Assembly (NCBI RefSeq): GCF_947498005.1
Contig: NZ_CANMIW010000010.1
Span: 1 to 64,000, forward strand
Origin: an uncultured Winogradskyella sp.
GTDB lineage: Bacteria; Bacteroidota; Bacteroidia; Flavobacteriales; Flavobacteriaceae
Direction: 5' to 3'
DNA length: 64,000 nucleotides
Positions 1 to 10,404 of this stretch are shown here, in pieces. The translations under genes and the position numbers were made by a program. The notes under the pieces were generated by a model, which had not been told where the DNA came from, ran no database searches, and saw only the letters and a program-made list of their open reading frames with translations. Numbering within the stretch: the stretch's first letter is position 1; each line of letters starts with the position of its first letter.

Positions 1-6
1 CTTTTT

Positions 7-22
7 TACCGATATATCGGTA
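7..22. other. 16-bp perfect palindrome (operator-like)
   Basis: TACCGATATATCGGTA reads the same on both strands and has no loop. It lies just before a strong hairpin terminator. It has no U-run of its own, so it is not itself a terminator. It could be a dimeric regulator site or part of the 3' end of a gene beyond the left edge. Sequence symmetry is the only evidence. Confidence 0.3.
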
Positions 23-26
23 TTGT

Positions 27-60
27 AAAACCCTTACTATTTATTTAGTAAGGGTTTTTT
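27..60. terminator. Intrinsic terminator, probably bidirectional
   Basis: A 13-bp stem (27-39 with 46-58) has a 6-nt loop and is followed on the plus strand by a T-rich run to position 70. The minus-strand product ends in four U from the stem. It should stop a plus-strand gene lying off the left edge and may also end the murQ operon arriving on the minus strand. Confidence 0.75.
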
Positions 61-113
61 CGTTTTTTTTAATCTGAGAGTTTTATGAAAATAATAGCAA
101 AACTATGATAATA

Positions 114-353
114 CTAACTTTTCTTATTAAACATACTATCTAAAATAGTGTTAATTCCTTTCGCCAATAATATAATAGCAATTATACAAAAGATAAATGC
201 TATAATTAGTAATACGATAAATAGAGATTTATCCTGATTATTTAAGGCTAAATGTATTAGGCTAGGACCTAAAAACATAAAAATTAAGCAAATTAAGAGT
301 TGTTTCAGGCCCTTTGTTAATATTTCCTTATCTGTTCGATTACTTTCGTCCAT
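114..353 (-). CDS. Small two-helix membrane protein (DUF6095-like)
   Basis: A 79-residue protein with a charged N-terminus, two hydrophobic segments at about residues 19-39 and 44-66, and a basic tail. Small proteins of this kind, which I recall as DUF6095, often sit beside murQ in Flavobacteriaceae. Its start overlaps the murQ 3' end by 14 bases, so the two are translated from one message. Function is unknown. The link to MurQ and cell-wall recycling is inferred from position only. Confidence 0.7.
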   Translation of the reverse strand: MDESNRTDKEILTKGLKQLLICLIFMFLGPSLIHLALNNQDKSLFIVLLIIAFIFCIIAIILLAKGINTILDSMFNKKS

Positions 354-1152
354 GATTAATACTTTCTCTTACTGATTTATATTTCATTAATAATTGGGTC
401 GCTTCTGATTGTTCAATATGTAATTCTTGCATTATCATTTTTACGCCTCTATTTACAAGTTTGTCATTGCTAAGTTGCATATCTACCATTTTATTACCCT
501 TCACTTTACCTAGTTGAATCATGCATGTTGTTGAAATTGTATTAAGTACTAGTTTTTGGGCAGTTCCAGCTTTCATTCTTGAACTACCAGTTAAAAACTC
601 AGGACCCACCATAACTTCAATAGGATATTTTGCTGTTAACGATATAGGACTATTATGATTACAAGTAATACATCCCGTTAAAATGCTATTAGAATTACAT
701 TGTTCTAAAGTGTGAAGTACATAAGGAGTAGTACCTGATGCTGCAATACCAATCACAGTATCATTTTGTGATATATTTAAATTTTCTAAATCTTTCCAGC
801 CTTGTGTTCTTGAATCTTCTGCATTTTCTACAGCTTTTCGAATGGCTTTATCTCCACCAGCAATTATTCCAATTACTAAATTATCTGAAACTCCGAATGT
901 AGGTGGACATTCTGACGCATCCAAAATCCCTAATCTACCACTAGTTCCAGCTCCAATATATATAATTCTACCACCATTCTTAAGTTTGGGAATAATTCTA
1001 TTTATTAATGCTTCTATTTGTGGTAAAGATTTTTCAACGGCTAAAGAAACGAGTTTATCTTCATTATTTATATTAGTGATAATCTCATTTACAGACATGC
1101 TATCGAGATTATTATATTTTGATTCTTGTTCTGTTATTTTTGTAAACGTCAT
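340..1152 (-). CDS. murQ: N-acetylmuramic acid 6-phosphate etherase
   Basis: MurQ cleaves the D-lactyl ether of MurNAc-6-phosphate to give GlcNAc-6-phosphate and lactate, a step in cytoplasmic peptidoglycan recycling. At 270 residues it is close to the usual length. The SIS-fold sugar-phosphate site is visible in the GAGTSGRLG stretch near residue 70, followed by the ASECPPTFG signature. The conserved GSSRMKAGTAQK stretch is present near residue 190. The ATG at 1152 gives the expected N-terminus. The 3' end overlaps the small membrane protein gene. No MurNAc transporter or kinase lies beside it in the window. Confidence 0.95.
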   Translation of the reverse strand: MTFTKITEQESKYNNLDSMSVNEIITNINNEDKLVSLAVEKSLPQIEALINRIIPKLKNGGRIIYIGAGTSGRLGILDASECPPTFGVSDNLVIGIIAGGDKAIRKAVENAEDSRTQGWKDLENLNISQNDTVIGIAASGTTPYVLHTLEQCNSNSILTGCITCNHNSPISLTAKYPIEVMVGPEFLTGSSRMKAGTAQKLVLNTISTTCMIQLGKVKGNKMVDMQLSNDKLVNRGVKMIMQELHIEQSEATQLLMKYKSVRESINHGRK

Positions 1153-1247
1153 AAGTTGAAGGTAAGAATAATAATTATATAGGATGCTATTTAGTTAAGC
1201 TTGATTAATATACTAATTAAATTTACTGGATTTTAATCTAAATAAAA

Positions 1248-2063
1248 CTATTCTACTGTATAAATAACTTGTTCAACTTCTGATAATCGAAAATAACCAA
1301 ATGGATAATTTTCCTCGTTAGTTGTGTTTATACAATTTCCTCGAACTGTAGCTGGTTGTGTTTCAAAAGGCCCACCTCCATCTTCGCTTCCTTGTTGTAA
1401 TAAGATAAACATAAACTCATAGTACTGCTCAGATACACCAAAATGGCGAATAGTTAATTCATTTCCTGATTCTAAATCTTCTTCAGAATAAAAACCAAAA
1501 ATTTGATTCCCATCTATAAATCTATCATCGCCAACATCTAGGGATGGAGAGTCCGAAATATCAGTAAAATATTCAAAGAAATAATAATTGTCTGTTTCAG
1601 CAGGATCTGTAAAATAAACTTTAATTTCAATCTCATCGCCAAAGAAACTTCCTTCATCATCTTGCTCAATATAATCAATTGGAGCAACTGATTTTAAAGT
1701 TTCTGTAGCTGTATATACTTCATTATTATAATTTATAAATAATGTATACTCTCCATCAATAATTGGGATAAAATCAGAATTTCTATAAATACCAGTTTCA
1801 TTCTCTTCAATAAATGAAAACGTATTACCATTAGTATCAAATATTTGTACCAAAGCATTGTTAGCTGGTGGAATAATTTCATCAAAGAATGGTGCTGAAA
1901 GAGTTAGTTTTATAAACTGTTCGTTTCCTGAAGTGTTTTTATACCAATCTATGGAGGCTTCAATAACTAATCTTGGTTCAACTTCATTTAAATCTACATC
2001 AATTACATCTTCACAAGAATATAAAAACGTACATATTATTAAAAAACAGAAAACTTTTTTCAT
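1248..2063 (-). CDS. DUF4249 family lipoprotein
   Basis: A 271-residue exported protein. The first 16 residues form a signal ending in LYSC, so Cys17 is a likely lipidation site. The early D-V-D-L-N pattern and the beta-rich body match DUF4249 proteins, which partner TonB-dependent receptors in Bacteroidetes much as SusD partners SusC. It starts 3 bases after the stop of the receptor gene, so the two form an operon. It probably sits in the outer membrane over the receptor. The substrate cannot be deduced. Confidence 0.85.
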   Translation of the reverse strand: MKKVFCFLIICTFLYSCEDVIDVDLNEVEPRLVIEASIDWYKNTSGNEQFIKLTLSAPFFDEIIPPANNALVQIFDTNGNTFSFIEENETGIYRNSDFIPIIDGEYTLFINYNNEVYTATETLKSVAPIDYIEQDDEGSFFGDEIEIKVYFTDPAETDNYYFFEYFTDISDSPSLDVGDDRFIDGNQIFGFYSEEDLESGNELTIRHFGVSEQYYEFMFILLQQGSEDGGGPFETQPATVRGNCINTTNEENYPFGYFRLSEVEQVIYTVE

Positions 2064-2066
2064 GTG

Positions 2067-4442
2067 TTAAAATTTAAAATTATAAGATATTGATGGTACC
2101 ATTCCGAAAATCGCCAATTTAACTGCTTCATTGTTACTTGTGTCGCTATTTTCACCAAAAGATATGCTGGCAGCATTTTTACGTCCGTAGACATTATAAA
2201 TTCCGAATACCCATTCACCTTTAAAATTCTTTTTACTTTCTGGTTTTGGTGTATATATGGTTGATAAATCTAACCGATGATATGCTGGTAATCTACTTGA
2301 GTTTCTGGCTTCATAATTTGGTATTACTAGTCCGTTATATTCATATTGACTATTAGGATACGTAGTGGGTTGTCCGGTTTGAAAAATAAAATTAGAACTA
2401 AATGACCATTTTTTATTGAGCTCGTAACTTCCGGTTAGTGAAACATCATGAGTTTTATCGTATGCCGTGCTATACCATTGTCCACTATTAATTCCTGTTT
2501 CAATAGGAGTTCGTCCTGGTGTTCTTTGCTCAGATTTTGATAATGTATATGCTAACCATCCGGTAAATCGACCTTCATTTTTTCTGAGTAAGACTTCTAA
2601 TCCGTAAGCTCTTGCTTCTCCATTTAAAATTATTTGTTCAATGGCATCATTGGCAATTAAATCTGCACCATCAACATAATCAATTCGGTTTTTAATGGTT
2701 TTATAAAAGCTTTCAATTTCAATTGAAAATGTATTATCCTTAAATGTTTTAAAGTAACCAACGGCAACTTGATCAAGTAACTGAGGTTTTACATATTTAC
2801 CACTTGGCGTCCAAACATCTAGTGGAGTAGGAGAAGTTGTGTTTGATAATAGATGTAAATATTGACTCATTCTGTTATAACTTGCCTTCACTGAAGATAC
2901 ATCGTTTAATTGATATGCTATAGCTAGTCTTGGCTCTAAGTTAGTAAAGGATTCTATTACATCAGATCGGTTAAAACTTTCGGTTCCTATTGGTTCTGCT
3001 TTTTCATATATACCAATTTCCTCATTAAAGATTAAGGGAGAATCATTTTCATAAATATTTAATTCATCTTGGCCTAATCGATGGAACATACTTAGTCTAG
3101 CTCCATAACTGATACTAAGCTTATTACTCAATTTATGCTCAGCATCGATATAAACGGCATTTTCAAACGCGTATTTATCAATAAGTTTATAGGGATTAAT
3201 TCCAGAAGTTTCCGTTGTAGGATTAATTTCACCAGGATTAAAATCGTAATACATACTGTTCAAACCATATTCAAGCTTAAAATTGTTGTTGATGTAGTGT
3301 TTAAAATCGTATTTTAAATTGAAGTTTTTTATACCCGAAACCCAGTCAAACTCTACAAAACTTAATTCTAAACCATAATAGTAATCAGAATAAATTAATG
3401 ATAAATTTGAAAATAGTTTATCTGAAAACAAATGATTCCATCGGAAATTCAATACAGAATTTCCAAATGTATTTTGAAAGCTATCAGAAATTTCAAATAC
3501 ATCTCTGCCAAAATATCCTGACAAATAAATATTATTATTTGTATTAATATTATAACTCAGTTTAGTATTTAAATCATAAAAATAAGCTTTGCTATCAATA
3601 TCAAAAAGTGGTAAAAATAAATGGGCGTAACTGCTTCTACCTCCAATTAAAAAAGAGCCTTTGTCTTTTTTTATAGGACCTTCAGCCAATAATCTACTAG
3701 AGATCAAGCCAATTCCTCCATTCATATGAAATGATTTACTATTCCCTTCTTTTTGATAAATATCTAAAACTGAAGATACACGTCCACCATATTTAGCAGG
3801 AATTCCTCCTTTGTACAATTTTAAATCTTTAATGGCATCTGGATTAAAAACAGAGAAGAAACCAAATAAATGAGACGAATTAAATATGGTAGCTTCATCT
3901 AATAGGATAAGATTTTGATCTGCTGCACCACCTCGTACATTAAAACCTGAAGCACCTTCACCGGCATTAGTTACACCTGGAAGTAAGGTAATAGATTTAA
4001 TAACATCGACCTCACCCAAAACCACAGGCATATTCTTTATGGTTTTTATTGATAAAGAATTAACACTCATCTGAGGTTTCTTAATGTTTAGTTTTTCAAT
4101 ATTTTCTGTGATTACAACTTCGTCTAAGCTTTCAGTAGCTTCTAATAATTTATAGTTTTTAGTAAGGTCTGATAAAAGTACTACAGATTCATTTACTGTT
4201 GTAAAACCTAAATAGCTAATTTGTATATCATAAGTGCCAGCTGGCAGCGTAATAGAGTAGAAGCCATATTCATTGGACATGGTTCCTGTCTGTAATTCTG
4301 GAATTATAATATTTACGCCAATGAGTGTTTCATTACTTTGGTTATCAGTTATCGTTCCACTTAATGTGAACTTTTCTTGAGCATAGAGATTAATGCTGCA
4401 TAAAAATAGGCAGAGAAAAAATCCTCTGGATAGTATTTTCAT
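2067..4442 (-). CDS. TonB-dependent outer-membrane receptor with carboxypeptidase-like domain
   Basis: A 791-residue outer-membrane transporter powered by TonB. It has a signal peptide ending in LYAQ, then a carboxypeptidase-regulatory-like beta domain (about 25-105) typical of Bacteroidetes. The plug domain (about 120-230) includes the GFNVRGG motif and LLDEATIFN. A 22-strand-type barrel with aromatic-rich strands follows and ends in SYNFKF, the usual aromatic C-terminus. It is the first gene of a pair with the DUF4249 lipoprotein. It lacks the SusC-length N-terminus, and the substrate is unknown. Confidence 0.92.
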   Translation of the reverse strand: MKILSRGFFLCLFLCSINLYAQEKFTLSGTITDNQSNETLIGVNIIIPELQTGTMSNEYGFYSITLPAGTYDIQISYLGFTTVNESVVLLSDLTKNYKLLEATESLDEVVITENIEKLNIKKPQMSVNSLSIKTIKNMPVVLGEVDVIKSITLLPGVTNAGEGASGFNVRGGAADQNLILLDEATIFNSSHLFGFFSVFNPDAIKDLKLYKGGIPAKYGGRVSSVLDIYQKEGNSKSFHMNGGIGLISSRLLAEGPIKKDKGSFLIGGRSSYAHLFLPLFDIDSKAYFYDLNTKLSYNINTNNNIYLSGYFGRDVFEISDSFQNTFGNSVLNFRWNHLFSDKLFSNLSLIYSDYYYGLELSFVEFDWVSGIKNFNLKYDFKHYINNNFKLEYGLNSMYYDFNPGEINPTTETSGINPYKLIDKYAFENAVYIDAEHKLSNKLSISYGARLSMFHRLGQDELNIYENDSPLIFNEEIGIYEKAEPIGTESFNRSDVIESFTNLEPRLAIAYQLNDVSSVKASYNRMSQYLHLLSNTTSPTPLDVWTPSGKYVKPQLLDQVAVGYFKTFKDNTFSIEIESFYKTIKNRIDYVDGADLIANDAIEQIILNGEARAYGLEVLLRKNEGRFTGWLAYTLSKSEQRTPGRTPIETGINSGQWYSTAYDKTHDVSLTGSYELNKKWSFSSNFIFQTGQPTTYPNSQYEYNGLVIPNYEARNSSRLPAYHRLDLSTIYTPKPESKKNFKGEWVFGIYNVYGRKNAASISFGENSDTSNNEAVKLAIFGMVPSISYNFKF

Positions 4443-4531
4443 ATGTGATGAATATTATATTGATTGATGATGACTTTCTGTTATAACGAATAACTAATGT
4501 AGTTGTTACACTAAAAGTAATTTAAAAGCAT

Positions 4532-4559
4532 AAAAAAAGCTTCTCGAAAGAAGCTTTTT
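4532..4559 (-). terminator. Terminator after isocitrate dehydrogenase
   Basis: An 11-bp stem (4534-4544 with 4549-4559) with a 4-nt loop is followed on the minus strand by a U-run. It lies about 30 bases past the icd stop and separates icd from the receptor operon. Confidence 0.85.
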
Positions 4560-4590
4560 AACAAAATCTTAATGTATAATAATTAAGTAA

Positions 4591-6837
<2,247 letters not shown>

Positions 6838-6858
6838 TTAGCTTAAAATTAAGCAGAG

Positions 6859-6866
6859 CAAATATA
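6859..6866 (-). promoter_or_regulatory. Bacteroidetes -7 box for icd
   Basis: TATATTTG on the minus strand, a perfect TAnnTTTG match, lies 48 bases before the icd ATG. No clear TTG -33 element is seen at 17-23 bases upstream. Confidence 0.6.
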
Positions 6867-6958
6867 CGAAAACGTTTGATTTTTCACGTGCTAGATTTGC
6901 ACTAAAGCACGCTATTATTTAAAGAATCAATAAATTTTTGCTTAAAATAATCGATTTA

Positions 6959-7531
6959 TTATTTTATCTTAATATTGAAGCTTTTTAGCAATCCAGAAAT
7001 GTTTTCATTAGAAAAAGAAGCTTTATTTAATTGATTTACGGAAGGATTGATATTAAAGTTAATGGCAGAAGTAAAGTCTGCACTTTCTAGATTGGTTCTA
7101 TTAAACGTTGATCCGCTTAAATCACAGTCTTTAAATACGACTTGTTTTGCTTCGGATTCAGTAAAATCTGCTTGATGAATTGTACAATTTTGAAACTCAG
7201 TAAGGTTAATTTTTAATTGATAGAAACTACTGAAATTTAAAATGCAATTAATAAATTTAAACGATAACAAAAAGGCATTACAATTTTGAAATAGAACACC
7301 AAGTAATTTACAATCTTTGAAAGATACGTCGTTGAAGGTTGTGTTAATAACGTTGACATTGCTAAAATTACAATCTATGAAGTTGCATTCTATAAAATTA
7401 ATGTTTGAAATGTCTGAGTTTTCAAACGTACAGTTGGTAAACGTACAATCTGTATATTCAGCTTTTGGGAGTAGGTTTACGGTGTAATTTTCGCTCTTAA
7501 AATCGTGTTGATCGAATAAAAGTAAGTTCAT
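6959..7531 (-). CDS. Pentapeptide-repeat protein
   Basis: A 190-residue protein built from tandem A(N/D)LXX-type repeats. Cys, Asn and Phe recur every five residues from about residue 28 to 155, in units such as CTFEN, CNFID and CDLSG. These fold as a right-handed quadrilateral beta-helix. There is no signal peptide, so it is probably cytoplasmic. The start overlaps the stop of the upstream exported-protein gene by 4 bases (ATGA), which implies coupled translation. Some relatives mimic DNA and protect gyrase, but nothing here shows that role. Confidence 0.85.
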   Translation of the reverse strand: MNLLLFDQHDFKSENYTVNLLPKAEYTDCTFTNCTFENSDISNINFIECNFIDCNFSNVNVINTTFNDVSFKDCKLLGVLFQNCNAFLLSFKFINCILNFSSFYQLKINLTEFQNCTIHQADFTESEAKQVVFKDCDLSGSTFNRTNLESADFTSAINFNINPSVNQLNKASFSNENISGLLKSFNIKIK

Positions 7532-8019
7532 TCTTTAATTTTTCTTAATTGTATTTGTTTGTCATCCCACAATAGAACTTTATAATACACCGAAAATTTT
7601 TCAGCAGGTGTTTTTTTCCATTCCTTCTTGGTGTAGATTAGGTTAACTACATTGTTTTCTAAACTAAATGACTTTAAGTGAAATAGGGTTGAGCCTACTG
7701 GGCAAAATATGTATTTAATATGATGTAATTTTCCTATGGAATCAAAATTAATGAGTTCTTGTTTATCTCTAACATTTGAAATTAAGAATTTTAATTCGGC
7801 TTCAGTTAAACCATTTTTTTTATAAAGGGAATCTTTAATTTTTTTAATTGGGTTTGTAGAAATTAAGCTTATGGTATCTTGTTCTAACCAATTCCTTAAT
7901 ATATAAGGATTTTGCTTTTTAATAGTCCATGTGTTAGTATGCAATATAGCAAGCGAATCTCGTTGAGCATTACTCTGTGAAGTCAAAAGTAGGATGATAA
8001 TGAGGAATAAAGGTTTCAT
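7528..8019 (-). CDS. Small exported protein, unknown function
   Basis: A 163-residue protein with a clear signal peptide (hydrophobic residues 4-14, cleavage after about SNA-Q). The mature part is basic and mixed alpha/beta, with a central SDVRDKQ-like region. I recognise no family. It is the first gene of a two-gene operon with the pentapeptide protein (4-base ATGA overlap). The different predicted locations of the two products leave the functional link unclear. Confidence 0.65.
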   Translation of the reverse strand: MKPLFLIIILLLTSQSNAQRDSLAILHTNTWTIKKQNPYILRNWLEQDTISLISTNPIKKIKDSLYKKNGLTEAELKFLISNVRDKQELINFDSIGKLHHIKYIFCPVGSTLFHLKSFSLENNVVNLIYTKKEWKKTPAEKFSVYYKVLLWDDKQIQLRKIKE

Positions 8020-8091
8020 TATATTAAGGATAGACGTTTTTATATAAAATAAGAACTAATGGTTTAATGATCTAGTGTATTTAATCCAAAC

Positions 8092-8138
8092 AAAAAAAAA
8101 GCCATATCATTCAGAATTATCTGTGTTGACATGGCTTT
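8092..8138 (-). terminator. Minus-strand terminator after the decayed gene
   Basis: A 12-bp stem (8098-8109 with 8127-8138) contains one G-U pair that forms only in minus-strand RNA. A run of nine U follows (8092-8100). It lies about 24 bases past the last stop of the degraded reading frame at 8162, the spacing expected for the end of a gene. Confidence 0.75.
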
Positions 8139-8161
8139 CATAGAAACAGAACTATTATGAC

Positions 8162-8395
8162 TTACTTAGCTTTCACTAACTCAACTAAATGACCAGCGTC
8201 AAAAGTTTTTCAGTACATCAGTATCTGATTCAAATTCGAAACATTTTATATCTTTCAAAATGTATTGACCTGATATTACTTTGTTTCTTAGGTTTGTTTT
8301 TCTTGATGTTTTTCTGATAAATATTCAAATACTCGAGTATCTATTAGGGAACATTGCTCATCCTTTTCGTGTGCACTTTCGATTCCACTACTTTT
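8162..8395 (-). pseudogene. Possible decayed gene end, unidentified
   Basis: Three protein-like fragments lie one after another in different minus-strand frames. One runs 8395-8288 (35 residues, containing CSLIDTRVFEYLSEKHQ). The second runs 8324-8199 (containing SGQYILKDIKCFEFESD). The third runs from about 8206 to 8162 (TFDAGHLVELVKAK then stop). Removing one base in the A5/T4 run at about 8201-8210 joins the last two smoothly. No ATG-started ORF of useful length covers them. The terminator immediately downstream supports a former gene. Family not recognised; a non-coding RNA gene is the main alternative. Confidence 0.35.
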
Positions 8396-8697
8396 TCAGA
8401 ACTTTTCACTTTTCTACTATAACCTACACAAGCATGTTATCTTATAAAAGCTTCATGATCGTTTTACAAACACTTGTTAACACAAGTTGCTACACAATCT
8501 CAAAAAACAACCTCATTACATAAAGAACGAATCTCTAACGACAACTAACATTAATTTGAAATAGGATTCAAAAAACAAACTAGGTTTGTTATTAATTGTT
8601 TCACTAAATTACATAATTAAATTTGAAATCGCTATAGTTTTAACATTTTAGATATCAACACCTTATGAACCGTAGTTGTTAACAATTGTTAAAAACG
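8396..8697. other. Gene-poor AT-rich stretch
   Basis: No convincing coding frame, tRNA fold or repeat is seen here. The weak plus-strand open frame at 8281-8523 has no family character and runs antisense to the decayed gene. The stretch may contain the former 5' part of that gene. Confidence 0.4.
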
Positions 8698-8728
8698 AAA
8701 AGAGCCTTCTGATACAGAAGGCTCTTTT
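8698..8728 (-). terminator. rplS terminator
   Basis: A 14-bp stem (8698-8711 with 8715-8728) has a 3-nt loop and a downstream T-rich run on the minus strand. It lies about 20 bases past the rplS stop. The stem is GC-containing and strong. Confidence 0.9.
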
Positions 8729-8748
8729 TGTTTTTATATAAGTTTGAA

Positions 8749-9099
8749 TTATCTTCTAACTTCTTTGATTCTTGCTTTTTTACCAGTAAGACCTCTAAAG
8801 TAGTAAATTCTAGCTCTACGTACTTTACCACGTTTGTTAACTTCTACTTTCTGTAAAGCTGGTAAGTTCACTGGGAAAATACGCTCTACACCAATAGTTC
8901 CTGACATTTTACGGATAGTAAACGTTTCAGAAGATCCACTTCCTTTACGTTGTAATACTACACCTCTAAAAAACTGAGTACGTACTTTTTCACCTTCTCT
9001 AATTTCATAGTAAACAGTGATTGTATCACCAGCACTAAATTCTGGAAAGTCTTTACGAGTTACAAATTCGTCTTGTACAAATTTTACTAAAGAATTCAT
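8749..9099 (-). CDS. rplS: 50S ribosomal protein L19
   Basis: L19 lies at the 30S-50S interface and supports bridge formation and assembly. At 116 residues it has the usual length, with the conserved FSAGDTITVYY, RKGSGSSETFTIRK and VERIFPV stretches and a basic C-terminus (LTGKKARIKEVRR). It is transcribed alone from a consensus promoter with a roughly 67-nt leader that may be regulatory, and ends at a strong terminator. trmD lies about 500 bases upstream on the same strand. Confidence 0.97.
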   Translation of the reverse strand: MNSLVKFVQDEFVTRKDFPEFSAGDTITVYYEIREGEKVRTQFFRGVVLQRKGSGSSETFTIRKMSGTIGVERIFPVNLPALQKVEVNKRGKVRRARIYYFRGLTGKKARIKEVRR

Positions 9100-9166
9100 T
9101 TTGTTTTGTTTATAATTTTTGATTCAAAGCAACATTCACGATTCTCGCCAGAGGTTGGTCTAAATT
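9100..9166 (-). promoter_or_regulatory. Structured 5' leader of rplS (candidate autoregulatory element)
   Basis: Between the predicted start of transcription and the ATG, the leader RNA can pair CAAC with GTTG around an inner CTC-TGGC-GAG hairpin. Ribosomal-protein genes often carry such leaders bound by their own product. As I recall, an L19 leader has been proposed in Flavobacteria. Identity with that motif is inference, since I cannot run a covariance model. Confidence 0.4.
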
Positions 9167-9172
9167 GGTTTG

Positions 9173-9202
9173 CAAAAGTAGTGCTTTTTATAAAATATGC
9201 AA
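9173..9202 (-). promoter_or_regulatory. rplS promoter, full TTG-N19-TAnnTTTG
   Basis: Read on the minus strand, TTG (9202-9200), a 19-base spacer and TACTTTTG (9180-9173) match the Bacteroidetes vegetative promoter. Transcription should start near 9166. Confidence 0.8.
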
Positions 9203-9272
9203 TGCTTTAGTATATTATTTTTTGTGGGATTATTTATTAATTGTCAATCGATGACGATAATTAATACTGAAA

Positions 9273-9599
9273 CTAATTCTCAGAATCTTTCTTTGATAAT
9301 TCTGTTATGACAAACATTAATAAACCAATAGCAAAAATTAAATACGATAAACTTCTAACAATATTAGAAATACCTTGAATTTGTAATAGAGTGTCCATAC
9401 TGTATCTGCCTGCCATTATTGTAATTATTAGGCTTACAACATATTTAATACAAAATAATAGATAACCAATAAATATGGTCCAAGTTGCTGGAGTTCTCTT
9501 TTTTATAATAAGTACAATTGTAGCAGCTAATATGATTAGCATAGAAATGCTACTAATTATCTGACCAATAGAAAATAGAATTTGTGTAGAACTATCCAT
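9273..9599 (-). CDS. Small polytopic membrane protein, unknown function
   Basis: A 108-residue protein with three clear hydrophobic helices (about residues 8-32, 37-60 and 78-99) and a charged tail ending KKDSEN. There is no known motif. It begins 11 bases after the trmD stop, so it is very probably co-transcribed with trmD. rplS further downstream has its own promoter. Function unknown. Confidence 0.65.
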   Translation of the reverse strand: MDSSTQILFSIGQIISSISMLIILAATIVLIIKKRTPATWTIFIGYLLFCIKYVVSLIITIMAGRYSMDTLLQIQGISNIVRSLSYLIFAIGLLMFVITELSKKDSEN

Positions 9600-9610
9600 A
9601 ATTTAATATT

Positions 9611-10294
9611 TTACTGTTTATCATCTAAAAGATCAGGACGTCTTTCTTGTGTTCTTTTATAGGCTTGCTCTTCTCGCCATTTTTCAATTTTAGCAAAATT
9701 ACCACTAAATAGTACTTCAGGCACTTTCATACCATCATACTCTCTAGGTTTTGTGTAAATTGGTGGTGCTAATAAATTATCTTGAAACGAGTCTGTTAAA
9801 GCAGACGTTTCATTACCAAGTACGCCAGGAATTAATCGAATTACGGCATCACACAAAACAGCTGCACCTAATTCTCCACCAGAAAGCACATAGTCACCTA
9901 TAGATATTTCTCTTGTAATAAATTTATCTCGTACACGTTGATCTACGCCTTTATAATGTCCGCAAAGAATAATTATATTTTCTTTTAAAGACGTTTGGTT
10001 GGCAATGCTTTGGTTGAGTTGTTCACCATCTGGTGTCATATAGATAATTTCGTCGTAATTACGTTCTGCTTGTAATTTTGAAATACATTTGTCTATTGGT
10101 GCAATACTCATTACCATACCAGCACCTCCTCCAAATTGAGTATCATCAATTGACTTGTAATTACCAGTTGCAAAATCTCTTAAGTTATGAAAGTGAATTT
10201 CTACCAGACCTGCTTCTATTGCTCTCTTCAGTATAGAGGCTTCAAACGGACTTTGTAAAAGTTCTGGTAAAACGGTAATAATATCTATACGCAT
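9611..10294 (-). CDS. trmD: tRNA (guanine37-N1)-methyltransferase
   Basis: TrmD transfers a methyl group from SAM to N1 of G37 in tRNAs with a G at position 36, which prevents frameshifting. At 227 residues it has the usual length for a SPOUT enzyme. Motifs include FGGGAGMVM (about 54-62), the knot region [10 protein letters not shown] and [11 protein letters not shown] (about 110-142), and ALTDSFQ. The C-terminal RPDLL is typical. The TAnnTTCG box upstream suggests its own promoter. Proximity to rplS recalls the rpsP-rimM-trmD-rplS operon of other bacteria, but rpsP and rimM are not here. Confidence 0.97.
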   Translation of the reverse strand: MRIDIITVLPELLQSPFEASILKRAIEAGLVEIHFHNLRDFATGNYKSIDDTQFGGGAGMVMSIAPIDKCISKLQAERNYDEIIYMTPDGEQLNQSIANQTSLKENIIILCGHYKGVDQRVRDKFITREISIGDYVLSGGELGAAVLCDAVIRLIPGVLGNETSALTDSFQDNLLAPPIYTKPREYDGMKVPEVLFSGNFAKIEKWREEQAYKRTQERRPDLLDDKQ

Positions 10295-10313
10295 GATTTA
10301 TGTTAATTGGCTG

Positions 10314-10321
10314 CGAAGATA
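10314..10321 (-). promoter_or_regulatory. Candidate -7 box for trmD (TAnnTTCG variant)
   Basis: TATCTTCG on the minus strand lies 19 bases before the trmD ATG, one base from the TAnnTTTG consensus. No good -33 TTG is seen. Confidence 0.4.
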
Positions 10322-10404
10322 AGATTTATTGTTATGTTTTTTAATAAAGTCTAATTTTAGTATTGTTATGGAATGATGATTGTTAATATTCCATTTATTA
10401 GAGT

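Noticed and set aside
6886-6912. Hairpin CGTGCT/AGCACG upstream of icd
   Set aside because: Only 6 bp with a long loop and no U-run; too weak to call a terminator or operator.
8281-8523. 80-residue plus-strand open frame
   Set aside because: No start context, no family character, and it runs antisense to the decayed minus-strand gene. Probably chance.
8092-8560. Possible tmRNA, RNase P RNA or SRP RNA gene in the gap
   Set aside because: I looked for the conserved tmRNA ends and tag, the RNase P core and the SRP tetraloop region on the minus strand and saw none. The terminator alone does not identify an RNA.
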